A stretch of 5,348 nucleotides of DNA from an uncultured Altererythrobacter sp. (GCA_946886175.1 CAMPIA010000106.1:1-5348); one strand, 5' to 3'; counted from the first letter of the stretch, positions 1 to 5,080 are shown. Translations and numbers: made by a program. Notes: generated by a model not told the origin, from the letters alone.

Positions 1-449
1 GCCCCAAGGCGCGCAACCTCTCGCACGAATGGCTGGCCGGAATGGTCGAGCGCGGCCTGCTGGACCGCGTCCCCGGGGGCGCGGACGCGCTGCCACTGTG
101 GGAGGCGCGCGCGCAGGCCAGCGCCGAGGCCGCCGCGCGCGCCTATCTCGACGTCAACTGCGCGCATTGCCATCGGCCGACCGCGACCGCCTCGAACTCG
201 GGGCTCGACTTGCGCTGGGAGCAGGACGATCCGGGCGCGATCGGGATCATGAAGCGCCCCGTCGCCGCCGGTCGCGGGTCGGGCGGGCTGCTGTTCGACG
301 TGGTGCCGGGCAAGCCGGGGGAATCGATCCTCGTCCACCGCATGGCCAGCGCCGAGCCGGGGGTGGCCATGCCCGAACTCGGCAAGGCCACCGTCGACCC
401 CGAAGGCGTGGCGGCGGTCGAGCGCTGGATCGAAGAACTCGCGCCCTGA
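1..449 (+). CDS. C-terminal part of a c-type cytochrome (SO2930-like diheme family), 5' truncated
   Basis: The reading frame is open from base 3 and ends at TGA 447-449; the start lies outside the window. About 148 residues are visible. They begin PKARNLSHEWLAG and contain one haem-binding CxxCH (VNCAHCHRP, codons 159-173). The tail reads MPELGKATVDPEGVAAVERWIEELAP, a typical c-type cytochrome ending in which a Met in an 'MP' context is often the distal haem ligand and a C-terminal helix closes the fold. The GPKARNLN-like block before the haem site resembles the SO2930-type diheme family, which would carry a second haem further upstream. Such proteins are exported to the periplasm and transfer electrons; the partner is unknown here. 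A competing frame (29-460) is an Arg-rich shadow without haem motifs. A c-type cytochrome domain is very likely; the subfamily is recalled from motif similarity only. Confidence 0.8.
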   Translation, partial: PKARNLSHEWLAGMVERGLLDRVPGGADALPLWEARAQASAEAAARAYLDVNCAHCHRPTATASNSGLDLRWEQDDPGAIGIMKRPVAAGRGSGGLLFDVVPGKPGESILVHRMASAEPGVAMPELGKATVDPEGVAAVERWIEELAP

Positions 450-494
450 TCGTGGCGTAAAGTGCCTGGCGCGCGCCCGCTGACAACAAGTGGG

Positions 495-649
495 TTCGCG
501 CAGAGAGCGCGGAGAAAGCAGAGATCGCAGAGGTGTTGTATCATCCTTCGCGCGAAGCGCACCTTATGAAGCGGTGAAGATGAAGATGCGGCTTCGCCGC
601 ATGTCCCACCTCTTCGCGTCCTCTGCTTTCTCTGCGTTCTCTGCGCGAA
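495..649. repeat. Long imperfect inverted repeat with 9-base-period arms
   Basis: The left arm (495-523) starts TTCGCGCAGAGAGCGC and the right arm (621-649) ends TCTGCGTTCTCTGCGCGAA. The reverse complement of one matches the other at 27 of 29 positions. Pairing continues imperfectly to about 535 and 607 (AGAGGTG with CACCTCT). Each arm is itself periodic: GCAGAG or GCGGAG begins at 500, 509, 518 and 527, and CTCTGC begins at 621, 630 and 639, an exact 9-base spacing. The roughly 70-base centre contains a perfect 12-base palindrome (CTTCGCGCGAAG, 546-557) and a 17-base hairpin (586-602). RNA from this stretch could form a long cruciform-like hairpin. The arrangement resembles dispersed intergenic hairpin repeats (REP/BIME-like), but no second full copy occurs in this window. 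Confidence 0.85.
586..602. repeat. Perfect 7-bp hairpin in the centre of the inverted repeat
   Basis: ATGCGGC, loop TTC, GCCGCAT. The arms are exactly complementary; the inner C-TTC-G closure is UUCG-like, a stable loop type in RNA. It lies in the centre of the larger inverted repeat, nearer the right arm. Confidence 0.6.
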
Positions 650-659
650 ACGAATAGAC

Positions 660-681
660 CGAACGGCGGGCCAACCGTTCG
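660..681. repeat. 7-bp stem-loop just after the large inverted repeat
   Basis: CGAACGG, 8-base loop, CCGTTCG: a perfect 7-bp stem. No T-tract follows on the plus strand, so it is not a standard intrinsic terminator. It could be structural or incidental. Confidence 0.4.
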
Positions 682-778
682 TTAGCCAACACATCCCGCG
701 CGGTGGGCGGGCGCCCGCGACCGGCTGGACGCGGACGGGCAGGCTCCGCTAGGGATTCGCGCGACACGTTGAACCGGG

Positions 779-783
779 AAGGA
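779..783 (+). promoter_or_regulatory. Ribosome binding site fixing the TTG start of the racemase
   Basis: AAGGA, within GGGAAGGA at 776-783, stands 7 bases before TTG 791. No in-frame ATG exists near the conserved LGLIGGMSW block; the first Met codon is residue 10, inside that motif. The Shine-Dalgarno and the family N-terminus therefore agree on the TTG start. Confidence 0.8.
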
Positions 784-790
784 CTCTAGC

Positions 791-1486
791 TTGCGCAAAT
801 TGGGGCTGATCGGGGGGATGAGCTGGGTCTCGACCCGCATCTACTACGGCTGGATCAATCGCCTGGTGCAGCGGCGGGCCGAGCCGATGGCGAGCGCCCC
901 GCTGATTATCGACAGCCTCGATTTCCGCTCACTTCACGGCCTCCACGAACCCGAGGACTGGGCGCGCGCGGCGCAGGTGCTCGGCGAATCGGCGCGCCAG
1001 CTCGAGGGCGCGGGCGCGACCGCGATCGTGATCGGCGCCAATTCGATGCACAAGGTGTACGACGAGGTGGCCGAGCAGGTCGGCATCCCGATCATCCACA
1101 TCGCAGAATGCGTCGGCCGGCGGATGAAGGCGGAGGGCGTGGGCAGCGCCGCGCTGATCGGCACGCGCAACGTCATGACCGAGAACTTCTACCGCCAGCG
1201 GCTCGTCGCCCACGGAATCGACCTGCTGCCCCCCGACATGGACAATGTCGAACAGCTCGACCGGATCATCTACGAGGAACTGATGCTCGGCAAGGCCACG
1301 CGCGACGCGGAACGCGCGCTCAAGACGATCCTCACCCGCAAGGAGCAGGACGGCGCCGAGGCGATCGTGCTCGCCTGCACCGAGCTGGAGATGATCGTCG
1401 ACGTCGACGCCAACGTGCTGCCGATCTTCGATTCGGCGCGCATCCATTGCGAGGCCGCGGTCGACTGGATCATGGGCGAGGACTGA
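791..1486 (+). CDS. Aspartate/glutamate racemase-family protein (RacD/YgeA type)
   Basis: This 231-residue protein begins MRKLGLIGGMSWVST, the N-terminal signature of the YgeA/RacD branch of cytosolic, PLP-independent Asp/Glu racemases, and its length is normal for the family. Later landmarks are SLDF (42-45), NSMHKV (84-89), HIAE (103-106), LIGTR with FYRQRL (122-138), IIYEEL (159-164), LACTE with Cys196 (194-198) and PIFDSARIH near the C-terminus. Family enzymes swap a proton between two opposed residues; E. coli YgeA uses Thr83 and Cys197, most relatives two Cys. Here the second Cys is present (Cys196) but the first position is Ala83 (GANSMHK). The protein may therefore be restricted in stereochemistry or do a different one-base reaction. 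It starts at TTG with a good Shine-Dalgarno. An 81-base gap separates it from dgt, so joint transcription is uncertain. The fold assignment is firm; the substrate is unknown. Confidence 0.9.
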   Translation: MRKLGLIGGMSWVSTRIYYGWINRLVQRRAEPMASAPLIIDSLDFRSLHGLHEPEDWARAAQVLGESARQLEGAGATAIVIGANSMHKVYDEVAEQVGIPIIHIAECVGRRMKAEGVGSAALIGTRNVMTENFYRQRLVAHGIDLLPPDMDNVEQLDRIIYEELMLGKATRDAERALKTILTRKEQDGAEAIVLACTELEMIVDVDANVLPIFDSARIHCEAAVDWIMGED

Positions 1487-1530
1487 CCCGGCGCGCCAAG
1501 GGGACGGTGGGCGTTGCCCGATTGTTCCCG

Positions 1531-1558
1531 TTGTCGGCCGGGCGCTTACCACCTAGGC
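1531..1558 (+). promoter_or_regulatory. Candidate sigma-70-like promoter of the dgt operon
   Basis: TTGTCG (1531-1536) and CTAGGC (1553-1558) are 16 bases apart and end 9 bases before the dgt ATG at 1568. If used, transcription would begin within a few bases of the start codon, giving a nearly leaderless mRNA. This fits the absence of a Shine-Dalgarno in front of dgt. The -10 match is weak, so this is only a candidate. Confidence 0.35.
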
Positions 1559-1567
1559 GCACCGGGC

Positions 1568-2728
1568 ATGACCCGCGCGCCCTATGCCGCCGATCCCGCC
1601 GCATCGCGCGGTCGCGAATTTCCCGAGGATCGCGCGGGTGCGCGCGGGCCGCGCAGCGAGTTCCAGCGCGATCGCGACCGGATCATCCATTCGATCGCGT
1701 TCCGCCGCCTGCGGTCGAAGACCCAGGTCTTTATCGCGCCCGACGGCGACCACTACCGCACCCGGCTGACGCATAGCCTCGAAGTCGCACAGATCGGCCG
1801 GGTGATCGCCCGCGCGCTCGGGCTCGACGAGGATCTGACCGAGGCGCTGTGCCTCGCGCACGATATCGGCCACCCGCCCTTCGGCCATGCGGGCGAGGAC
1901 GCGCTCGAAGCGGCCACCGCGGCGCATGGCGGGTTCGATCATAACGCGCAGGGCCTGCGCGTGCTGATGCGGCTCGAGAGCCCCTACTGCGATCACGAGG
2001 GGCTCAACCTCACGTGGGAGTTGCTCGAAGGCCTGGCCAAGCACAACGGCCCGGTCGCGCGGCCGGGCTGGGCGCTGGCCGAACTCGACGCGGCGTTCCC
2101 GCTGGATCTTGGCCGCCATGCCTCGCTCGAGGCGCAGGTCGCGGCGGTCGCCGACGACATCGCCTACGACAATCACGACATCGACGACGGGCTGCGTGCC
2201 GGCTTCATCGCGCTCGACGATCTGCTTTCGCTGGATTTCGTCGCAGCCCAGTGGCGCGAGGTCGAAAAGCGCTTCCCCTCCGTCCCGCGCGAGCGACAGT
2301 TGCGTGAACTCGTGAGGGTGCAGATCGGCCTGATGGTCAACGACGTGATCGAACAGACGCGCAGCGCCGTGCAGGGCGTCGATTCGGTCGATGCGGTGCG
2401 CGCCGCCGGGCGCGTGCTCGCGAGCTTCTCGCCGACGATGGCGTCGCAGGAGCGGCGGCTCAAGCGCTTCATGTACGAGCGGCTCTACTACCACCCGGAC
2501 CAGCTCGCGACCGCGGGGCGGGCGCGCGAAGTCGTCGCCCGGCTCTACGAGGCCTATGCGGAAGACAGCGCGCATCTGCCCGCCGACTGGCGCTCGCGCC
2601 TGTCCGAAGCGCAGCCGGCGCGCGCGCGGCACATCGCCGATTTCATCGCGGGCATGACCGACCGCTTCGCGATCGACCAGTACGCCCGCATCTTCGGCGC
2701 GCAGCCCGAGGGACTGAGCAATGTCTGA
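1568..2728 (+). CDS. dgt: Deoxyguanosinetriphosphate triphosphohydrolase-like protein (HD domain)
   Basis: The 386-residue protein hydrolyses dNTPs to deoxynucleoside plus triphosphate, adjusting cytosolic nucleotide pools. The N-terminus MTRAPYAADPAASRGR and the block FQRDRDRIIHSIAFRRLRSK (32-51) are typical of the family. The HD metal site is intact: His69 (TRLTHSLE), His98-Asp99 (LAHDIGHPPFGHAGE) and Asp196 in VADDIAYDNHDIDDG. HDIGHPPFGH differs from the more common HDLGHTPFGH by Pro at one position, outside the metal ligands. Length and motifs suit the non-E. coli (type 2, DGTPase-like) subfamily. I place the start at ATG 1568 because the family N-terminus begins there; an upstream in-frame TTG at 1514 would add 18 residues unlike the family. 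No Shine-Dalgarno precedes the ATG. The 3' end overlaps the next gene by 8 bases, which points to co-transcription. A large minus-strand frame (1553-3091) is an antisense shadow. Confidence 0.95.
   Translation: MTRAPYAADPAASRGREFPEDRAGARGPRSEFQRDRDRIIHSIAFRRLRSKTQVFIAPDGDHYRTRLTHSLEVAQIGRVIARALGLDEDLTEALCLAHDIGHPPFGHAGEDALEAATAAHGGFDHNAQGLRVLMRLESPYCDHEGLNLTWELLEGLAKHNGPVARPGWALAELDAAFPLDLGRHASLEAQVAAVADDIAYDNHDIDDGLRAGFIALDDLLSLDFVAAQWREVEKRFPSVPRERQLRELVRVQIGLMVNDVIEQTRSAVQGVDSVDAVRAAGRVLASFSPTMASQERRLKRFMYERLYYHPDQLATAGRAREVVARLYEAYAEDSAHLPADWRSRLSEAQPARARHIADFIAGMTDRFAIDQYARIFGAQPEGLSNV
2708..2713 (+). promoter_or_regulatory. Ribosome binding site of the SDR gene, inside dgt
   Basis: GAGGGA lies 7 bases before ATG 2721, within the last codons of dgt. 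It fixes the overlapping start and implies that the ribosome can re-enter while dgt is being finished. Confidence 0.7.
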
Positions 2729-3428
2729 GCCGCTGCGGATCGCGCTCGCCGGTGCGACCGGGATGATCGGGCGCACGGTGATCGAGCTCGCGGTGGGGCG
2801 CGAGGATTTCCGCCTGACCGGCCTCACGCGGCGCGAAGTGCCGATCCCCGACGGCGTGCGGATGGAGATGTTCGTCGCCGACCCGGAGCACTGGGGCGAG
2901 GTGTTCGAGGCGACGCGGCCGACCGCGCTGATCTGCGCGCTGGGCACGACCTGGCGGCAGGCGGGCGAGGACGAGGCGGCGTTTCGCGCGGTCGACCACG
3001 ATCTCGTGCTCGAAACCGCGCGGGCGGCCAAGGCGCACGGGATCGAGCGCATGGTCGCGATCAGCTCGGCCGGCGCGTCGATCGCGGCCAAGGCATTCTA
3101 CCTGCGGGTGAAGGGTGAGATGGAGCGCGATCTCGCGAAGGTCGGGATCAAGCGGCTCGATATACTGCGCCCCGGGCTCCTGCGCGGCGAGCGCGGGGCC
3201 GATCGGCGGCCCGGCGAGCGGATCGGCATCGCAATGAGCCCGGTGACCGATCTGCTGCTTCACGGCGGCATGCGGCGCTACCGCTCGATCTCGGCGCGGA
3301 TGGTCGCCGAAGCCGCGCTCGGGCTCGCGATGCGCAAGGCGGCGGGGAAGTTCTTCCACGACAACGACGGCATCCGCCGCGCCGCGCGCGAGTTTCCGCA
3401 ACCTTCCGTGCAACCGGTCGAGGCCTGA
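2721..3428 (+). CDS. NAD(P)-binding atypical short-chain reductase (TIP30/HTATIP2-like)
   Basis: This 235-residue cytosolic protein has an N-terminal Rossmann fold. The dinucleotide motif is GATGMIG (11-17). ICALGTTW (71-78) is the strand and loop near the cofactor, and ISSAGAS (114-120) supplies the active-site Ser. FYLRVKGEME (126-135) contains the YxxxK pair Tyr127/Lys131. LDILRPGLLRGER then aligns with the RPG block of the human HTATIP2/TIP30 group. The catalytic Ser-Tyr-Lys set looks complete, so an active oxidoreductase or epimerase is plausible, but the substrate cannot be read from sequence. The start overlaps dgt by 8 bases (ATGTCTGA) and the stop is 10 bases before the next gene. 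It is shorter than classical extended SDRs (about 300 residues) and fits the NAD(P)H-binding 'atypical SDR' group. Confidence 0.88.
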   Translation: MSEPLRIALAGATGMIGRTVIELAVGREDFRLTGLTRREVPIPDGVRMEMFVADPEHWGEVFEATRPTALICALGTTWRQAGEDEAAFRAVDHDLVLETARAAKAHGIERMVAISSAGASIAAKAFYLRVKGEMERDLAKVGIKRLDILRPGLLRGERGADRRPGERIGIAMSPVTDLLLHGGMRRYRSISARMVAEAALGLAMRKAAGKFFHDNDGIRRAAREFPQPSVQPVEA

Positions 3429-3433
3429 GGAGA
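3428..3433 (+). promoter_or_regulatory. Ribosome binding site of the ABA4-like gene
   Basis: AGGAGA starts on the last base of the SDR stop codon and lies 5 bases before ATG 3439. This is the strongest Shine-Dalgarno in the operon and suggests that this membrane protein is translated independently rather than only by coupling. Confidence 0.75.
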
Positions 3434-3438
3434 GCAAT

Positions 3439-3900
3439 ATGTGGACCGCGATCTTCGGCGCGACCAATCTCGTCGCGCTCGCCGCCTGGGCGATCCTGAT
3501 CCTGCTGCCCCGCCGCCCCGTCGCCATGGCGAGCGTCCTCTATCTCGGCGTGGGGCTGCTGTGCCTGGTGTACACCGCCGTTCTGGCGCTGCTCGTGACG
3601 GGTGCGGCCGATCCGCTGCGCGACGCCGGGCTGCCGCCGCACGACATGGCCGATTATTCGATCGATGGCCTCAAGTCCCTGTTTCGTTCCGACGGCGCGA
3701 TCGTGCTGGGCTGGACGCATTATCTCGCGTTCGATCTCTTCGTCGGCCTGTGGATCGCGCGCGATGCCGATGCGAAGGGCTTCTCGCGGCTGGCGCAGGC
3801 CCCGGTGCTGCTCGCGACCTTTTTCGCAGGCCCGCTCGGCCTGTTCACCTGGCTTGCGATCCGCGAGCGCCGCGCCCGCGCGCTAGGCCGCTGGGAATGA
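3439..3900 (+). CDS. ABA4-like (DUF4281) integral membrane protein
   Basis: This 153-residue protein has four likely transmembrane helices at about 3-23, 32-53, 87-107 and 121-141. The signature DGAIVLGWTHYLAFDLFVGLWIARDA (about 85-110) and the following FAGPLGLFTWL (129-139) match the ABA4-like family. The plant founding member is needed for neoxanthin formation in plastids; bacterial members have no settled function. His94, Asp99 and Asp109 are polar residues in or beside helix 3 and are candidates for a functional site. The hydrophilic segment 58-84, with DYSIDGLKSLFRSDG, joins helices 2 and 3. There is no cleavable signal peptide; the first helix should act as the membrane anchor. The gene shares ATGA with the next one. 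A longer frame from 3441 covers this gene out of frame and is rejected. Family call is strong; activity unknown. Confidence 0.85.
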   Translation: MWTAIFGATNLVALAAWAILILLPRRPVAMASVLYLGVGLLCLVYTAVLALLVTGAADPLRDAGLPPHDMADYSIDGLKSLFRSDGAIVLGWTHYLAFDLFVGLWIARDADAKGFSRLAQAPVLLATFFAGPLGLFTWLAIRERRARALGRWE

Positions 3901-4490
3901 AGCGCCACGCACCCGCCACCGGGCGCAACAGCGCGCCGATCGCGGACGTGCTCGAAGGGGAGTTGCCCCGGTCGGGCACCGTGCTCGAAGTGGCCAGCGG
4001 TACGGGCGAGCACGCCCTGTTCTTCGCGCGGCGCTTTTCGCACCTGCAGTGGCAGCCGAGCGATCCCGATCCGGACGCGCTCGCCTCGATCGCCGCCTGG
4101 CGCGAAGAGGAGGGGCCGAAAAATCTCCTTGCACCGATCGCGCTCAACGCCAGCGCGCCTCGCTGGCCGATGGCGCATGCCGACGCCGTGGTGTGCATCA
4201 ATATGGCCCACATCAGCCCGTGGGCGGCCACCGAGGGGCTCTTCCAGGGCGCAGCCGCGCTTCTCCCGCCTGGCTCGCTCCTGCTGCTCTATGGACCGTT
4301 TCTGGAACCCGGGGTCGCGACCGCCGAATCGAACCTCGCCTTCGACGCGAGCCTGCGCGCTCGCGATCCGCGCTGGGGCCTTCGCGACCGCAGCGCGCTG
4401 GAGGCGCTCGCGCACGAGGCCGGCTTTACCCCGACCGCGCGGCACGCCATGCCCGCGAACAACCTGACGCTGGTCTATCGGCGGCGCTGA
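3897..4490 (+). CDS. DUF938 family protein, SAM-dependent methyltransferase-like
   Basis: This 197-residue cytosolic protein begins MKRHAPATGRNSAPIADVL, which matches the DUF938 N-terminus (…ER/GRN..PI..VL). The SAM-binding motif I is VLEVASGTGEHALFFA (29-44). QPSDPDPDAL (53-62) ends the second strand, where an acidic residue normally holds the SAM ribose. VCINMAHISPW (99-109) is the family block in the position of motif IV. LLLLYGPFL follows, and the C-terminus is NNLTLVYRRR. The Rossmann methyltransferase fold is clear, but no methyl acceptor is established for this family. The start codon overlaps the preceding stop as ATGA and no Shine-Dalgarno is evident, so translation is probably coupled to the ABA4-like gene. 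A frame reaching back to 3441 would add an Arg-rich out-of-frame extension and is not credible. This is the last gene of the operon, 7 bases before the terminator hairpin. Confidence 0.9.
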   Translation: MKRHAPATGRNSAPIADVLEGELPRSGTVLEVASGTGEHALFFARRFSHLQWQPSDPDPDALASIAAWREEEGPKNLLAPIALNASAPRWPMAHADAVVCINMAHISPWAATEGLFQGAAALLPPGSLLLLYGPFLEPGVATAESNLAFDASLRARDPRWGLRDRSALEALAHEAGFTPTARHAMPANNLTLVYRRR

Positions 4491-4497
4491 AACGAAG

Positions 4498-4527
4498 GAC
4501 GCCCGCCGGAACGAACCGGCGGGCGTC
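4498..4527. terminator. Perfect 12-bp hairpin between convergent genes, probable bidirectional terminator
   Basis: GACGCCCGCCGG, loop AACGAA, CCGGCGGGCGTC: twelve uninterrupted pairs, nearly all G-C. It begins 7 bases after the methyltransferase stop and lies 38 bases beyond the entericidin stop on the other strand. Neither side has a classic T-run: the plus side continues TGCGACCC, and the minus side reads CTTCGTTTC. It is likely to end transcription from both directions, though the weak tails leave room for Rho assistance or a role as a 3' stabiliser. Confidence 0.75.
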
Positions 4528-4561
4528 TGCGACCCTGAAGGGCTTCTGTTATTCTGCTGGC

Positions 4562-4577
4562 GCGATCAGTTGATCGC
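4562..4577. repeat. Palindrome over the entericidin stop codon
   Basis: GCGATCA-GT-TGATCGC has perfect 7-base arms and spans the last codons and TGA of the minus-strand entericidin gene. It may add to the downstream hairpin in ending or protecting that short mRNA, or it may be incidental. Confidence 0.35.
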
Positions 4578-4697
4578 CTCGTCTCCGGCTTCGCCGACCG
4601 ATTCGATGTCCTCACCCGCACCCTTGACGGTGTTACAGGCGGCGGCGGTGAGCGAAAATGCGGCGATACCTGCTGCAAGAATGATTCTGCGGACCAT
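4566..4697 (-). CDS. Entericidin A/B-family small lipoprotein
   Basis: This 43-residue protein has a short positively charged start (MVRR), a hydrophobic signal segment (5-20) and Cys21 followed by NTVKGAGEDIESVGEAGDEA, the characteristic entericidin ending. After cleavage before Cys21 and lipidation, the mature part would be about 23 residues, held in the cell envelope. In E. coli, entericidins A and B are described as an antidote/toxin lipoprotein pair, with B induced through sigma-S; here only one copy is present. The lipobox residues before Cys are T-A-A-A, lacking the usual Leu at -3 (Leu is at -5), so it is somewhat weak. The start at ATG 4697 is chosen because AAGGAA (4705-4710) sits 7 bases upstream; a longer frame to 4838 would bury the signal peptide. 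An EcfG-type promoter lies upstream. Confidence 0.88.
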   Translation of the reverse strand: MVRRIILAAGIAAFSLTAAACNTVKGAGEDIESVGEAGDEAIN

Positions 4698-4704
4698 GTC
4701 GACG

Positions 4705-4710
4705 TTCCTT
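4705..4710 (-). promoter_or_regulatory. Ribosome binding site of the entericidin gene
   Basis: On the minus strand AAGGAA stands 7 bases before ATG 4697. It decides for the 43-residue product over the in-frame 90-residue alternative. Confidence 0.75.
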
Positions 4711-4742
4711 CTCTCTGGCTCTGCGCGAGCGGATGAGAGGAA

Positions 4743-4767
4743 AACGCAGTCGCGGGCGCGTGGTTCC
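4743..4767 (-). promoter_or_regulatory. EcfG (general stress response) type promoter of entericidin
   Basis: Read on the minus strand, GGAAC (4767-4763) and CGTT (4746-4743) are separated by exactly 16 bases. GGAAC-N16/17-CGTT is the established consensus for EcfG/SigT-type sigma factors of the alphaproteobacterial general stress response. A start about 7 bases below the -10 box would give a 5' leader of roughly 39 bases carrying the Shine-Dalgarno at 4705-4710, a normal geometry. This is an exact consensus match in the right orientation and place, but it has not been tested. Confidence 0.75.
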
Positions 4768-4786
4768 GAGGCGTGCGATGGACTGC

Positions 4787-4815
4787 TTGCCGCGCGCTGC
4801 GGCGCGACCCATATG
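4787..4815 (+). promoter_or_regulatory. Candidate sigma-70-like promoter of the small membrane protein gene
   Basis: TTGCCG (4787-4792), a 17-base spacer and CATATG (4810-4815) end 8 bases before ATG 4824. Transcription would start at or next to the ATG, so the message could be leaderless. No Shine-Dalgarno is visible before 4824, which agrees with this reading. Confidence 0.45.
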
Positions 4816-4823
4816 GCGCCGCG

Positions 4824-5054
4824 ATGGGCCTCCACCACTTTCTGACCTTCGCCAGCGAAGCCGAGATCCTCGGCCTGTGGGGGCTGGGCTTCATCGCGCT
4901 CGCTATCGCCGCGATGGTAGGCGAAACGCGCCGCATGAAGCGGGCGCGGATCGACGGCGTTGGCTGGGTGCCCTGGCGGACGCTGTTCCTGGTCGGGCTG
5001 ATCGTCGGCGCCGGGCTGATCGTCCTTTCGGCCAAGGGGCTGCTGGCGGGCTAG
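4824..5054 (+). CDS. Small two-helix membrane protein of unknown function
   Basis: The protein is 76 residues if translated from ATG 4824. It has two hydrophobic segments, about 15-33 (ILGLWGLGFIALAIAAMVG) and 53-69. The loop between them is strongly basic (ETRRMKRAR) and followed by IDGVGWVPWRTLF. By the positive-inside rule the loop faces the cytoplasm and both ends face outward. The IDGVGWVPW block looks like a conserved element, but I cannot attach it to a named family. An in-frame GTG at 4773 would add 17 residues rich in Arg with no Shine-Dalgarno, so ATG 4824 is preferred; the promoter-like sequence just before it supports this. The gene is divergent from entericidin with 126 bases between the starts. 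The product is hypothetical; that it is a real gene is likely from its helix pattern and spacing. Confidence 0.7.
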   Translation: MGLHHFLTFASEAEILGLWGLGFIALAIAAMVGETRRMKRARIDGVGWVPWRTLFLVGLIVGAGLIVLSAKGLLAG

Positions 5055-5080
5055 CGTAGAACACTCCCGCAGGCGTTCAT

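Larger units (their letters stand above)
450..790. other. Non-coding spacer with repeat and hairpins
   Basis: This 341-base gap separates the cytochrome stop from the racemase start. It holds the large inverted repeat at 495-649, small hairpins inside and beside it, GC-rich palindromes (468-477 and 707-718), and the racemase ribosome binding site at 779-783. Open frames crossing it on the minus strand (143-694, 247-489, 564-767) are low-complexity translations of the repeat or antisense to the cytochrome, so I do not call them genes. I see no convincing sigma-70 promoter, although the racemase must be transcribed either from within this gap or by read-through from the cytochrome gene. Confidence 0.7.

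Noticed and set aside
499..644. CRISPR-like array
   Set aside because: The 9-base units are contiguous and far too short, and there are no spacers or cas genes.
143..694. 183-residue minus-strand frame through the inverted repeat
   Set aside because: Its repetitive QRTQRKQRT-like part is just the 9-base DNA repeat read in frame, and the rest is antisense to the cytochrome gene.
1553..3091. 512-residue minus-strand open frame antisense to dgt and the SDR gene
   Set aside because: It is the high-GC antisense shadow of two well-recognised genes. Its translation is Arg/Ala-rich without a family motif.
3441..4490. 349-residue plus-strand frame joining the ABA4-like region to the methyltransferase
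   Set aside because: The first half is an out-of-frame, Arg-rich reading of the ABA4-like gene. The real DUF938 N-terminus starts at 3897 with an ATGA overlap.
4719..4728. CTCTGCGCGA in the entericidin leader matches the end of the right arm of the 495-649 repeat
   Set aside because: It is a 10-base match without the 9-base-period context or a partner arm, so most likely chance.
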